Shown piece by piece: positions 4,924-5,932 of a DNA stretch of 5,932 nt; the first letter of the stretch is position 1; every line of letters starts with the position of its first letter. Where the stretch lies: NCBI GenBank assembly GCA_030667555.1, contig DAOUVR010000073.1:1-5932 (forward strand), given 5' to 3'. The notes below the pieces were generated by a model that worked only from the letters and a program-made list of their open reading frames with translations, was not told the DNA's origin and made no database searches. The DNA comes from Dehalococcoidia bacterium (GTDB lineage Bacteria; Chloroflexota; Dehalococcoidia; E44-bin15). Both the position numbers and the translations under genes were made by a program.

Positions 4924-5850
4924 TTGAAGATCCTGGTTACAGGTGGAGCAGGTTTTATTGGCTCCCACATCGTTGACGCCCTGATTGAAAGGGGAGATGA
5001 GGTGGTAGTAGTCGATAACCTATCAACCGGACTCAAAGATAATGTCAATCCCAAGGCTAAGCTTTATCAGATGAGTATTACTGATTCAGGGCTAATGCAG
5101 GTCTTTGAGCGGGAAATGCCAGACATAGTTAGCCACCATGCCGCCCAGGTGAATCTCAGAAGGTCGGTTGATGAGCCCCAGTTTGATGCCCAGGTAAACA
5201 TCCTTGGCAGCCTCAATGTAATAGTTAACTCGGTGCGCCACGGTGTTAAGAAGCTTATCTACGCCTCGTCTGGCGGGGCAGTATATGGCGAGCCTCAATA
5301 CCTGCCGGTGGACGAAAGCCACCCGATAAATCCCGTCTCGCAATACGGGGTTTCAAAACACACCGTAGAACACTACCTCCATTCATATATCCAATATGGG
5401 CTGAATTATGTGGCACTCAGATACCCTAATGTTTACGGCCCGAGGCAGAACCCGGAGGGTGAGGCTGGAGTTATCGCCATCTTTGCCCGGCAGATGCTTC
5501 TTGGTGAGCGTCCCACCATTTTTGGCCCTGGAGATAAGACCCGGGACTACACTCATGTATCGGATATAGTGGCAGCCCACCTTCCAGCCATGGAGCGTGG
5601 GAGCAATTCTATTTATAATATCGGCACAGGGGTGGAAACATCTGACCAGGAGATATTCGATGCAGTGGCTCAGGCACTGGGATATAAGGACACTCCTCTC
5701 TATACCCCTGTCCGCCAGGGGGAGATTCAGAGGATTTACCTCAACTGTGACAAGGCGAAAAAGGAGCTAGGTTGGAGCCCCAAGCTCTCATTAGAAGAAG
5801 GAGTTCAGAAAACAGTGCCGTACTACAAATCTCTGGGGGTGAGCAGGTGA
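4924..5850 (+). CDS. NAD-dependent epimerase/dehydratase, UDP-glucose 4-epimerase (GalE)-like
   Basis: This is an extended short-chain dehydrogenase/reductase that most likely interconverts a UDP-hexose and its C4 epimer (glucose/galactose or the N-acetyl forms), providing sugar nucleotides for glycolipids, polysaccharide or glycoprotein. The 308-residue length fits the compact GalE-like type. TGGAGFIGSH at 6-15 is the NAD-binding GxxGxxG, and D31 follows the second beta strand as expected for NAD rather than NADP. The catalytic set is present: S115/S116 in ASSGGAVYG, and Y141 with K145 in YGVSK. RYPNVYGPRQNP at 166-177 and TRDYTHVSDIV at 207-217 are typical substrate-side motifs. The start is TTG 4924, placed by the conserved MKILVTGGAGFIGS beginning, with GGGGGGAA 5 bases before it. 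Which sugar is used cannot be decided; a 4,6-dehydratase is less likely because its TDE-type motif is absent. Its stop codon overlaps the ruvC start. Confidence 0.87.
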   Translation: MKILVTGGAGFIGSHIVDALIERGDEVVVVDNLSTGLKDNVNPKAKLYQMSITDSGLMQVFEREMPDIVSHHAAQVNLRRSVDEPQFDAQVNILGSLNVIVNSVRHGVKKLIYASSGGAVYGEPQYLPVDESHPINPVSQYGVSKHTVEHYLHSYIQYGLNYVALRYPNVYGPRQNPEGEAGVIAIFARQMLLGERPTIFGPGDKTRDYTHVSDIVAAHLPAMERGSNSIYNIGTGVETSDQEIFDAVAQALGYKDTPLYTPVRQGEIQRIYLNCDKAKKELGWSPKLSLEEGVQKTVPYYKSLGVSR

Positions 5851-5932
5851 GGATCGTGGGGATCGACCCAGGACTAACAACCACCGGCTACGGGGTAATA
5901 GAGGTTCGGGGGCAAGATGTCACACTGGTGGA
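5847..5932 (+). CDS. ruvC: Crossover junction endodeoxyribonuclease RuvC, N-terminal fragment cut by the window end
   Basis: RuvC resolves Holliday junctions together with RuvAB during recombinational repair, as a dimer making paired cuts with metal-dependent RNase H-fold chemistry. Only 28 codons are visible, but the translation MRIVGIDPGLTTTGYGVIE is the highly characteristic RuvC beginning, with the first catalytic aspartate at D7 followed by PGLTTTGYG. The start is GTG 5847-5849, which overlaps the epimerase stop TGA 5848-5850 in a GTGA arrangement, so translation is probably coupled. GGGGGTGAG at 5835-5843 just upstream can serve as the ribosome-binding site. The remaining catalytic residues are beyond the window. 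Confidence 0.9.
   Translation, partial: MRIVGIDPGLTTTGYGVIEVRGQDVTLV

Overview
The window holds five bacterial protein genes, two of them cut by its edges, plus one long non-coding stretch. From left to right: the 3' end of a probable PD-(D/E)XK (RecB/Cas4-like) nuclease gene on the + strand; a complete mtaB tRNA methylthiotransferase gene on the - strand, converging on it; a roughly 520-base intergenic region; then a + strand run of fabF (beta-ketoacyl-ACP synthase II), a geranylgeranyl-reductase-family flavoprotein, a GalE-like sugar-nucleotide epimerase, and the first 28 codons of ruvC (Holliday-junction resolvase). There is no rRNA, tRNA, CRISPR array, transposase or phage gene.

The organism is a bacterium: FabF, bacterial-type MtaB, RuvC and Shine-Dalgarno sites such as AAAGGAGG are all present. 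Base composition looks balanced, neither strongly AT- nor GC-rich. The gene mix and the frequent GTG/TTG starts would suit an uncultured lineage such as Chloroflexota (Dehalococcoidia), but that assignment is a guess from general resemblance and the sequence does not prove it.

The four rightward genes are probably one transcription unit. The gaps are 63 and 83 bases, and the epimerase and ruvC overlap by 4 bases (GTGA). Only fabF starts with ATG; the next three appear to use TTG, TTG and GTG. FabF (acyl-chain elongation), the flavoprotein (reduction of isoprenoid-type double bonds, or another oxidation) and the epimerase (sugar-nucleotide supply) could together contribute to envelope lipids or glycolipids, but this is inference from proximity. 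RuvC looks like an unrelated housekeeping gene coupled to the end of the run.

The most unexplained part is the region between mtaB and fabF (1836-2359). It contains a good sigma70-like promoter pointing right, a weaker one facing it and pointing toward mtaB, several inverted repeats, a 12-base perfect palindrome of the kind bound by LacI-family repressors, a nested hairpin just before fabF, and a possible 28-codon open frame with its own Shine-Dalgarno site. I recognise no known riboswitch or T-box there. I see no convincing undescribed multi-gene system in this window; the leader and the fabF/flavoprotein pairing are the best leads.
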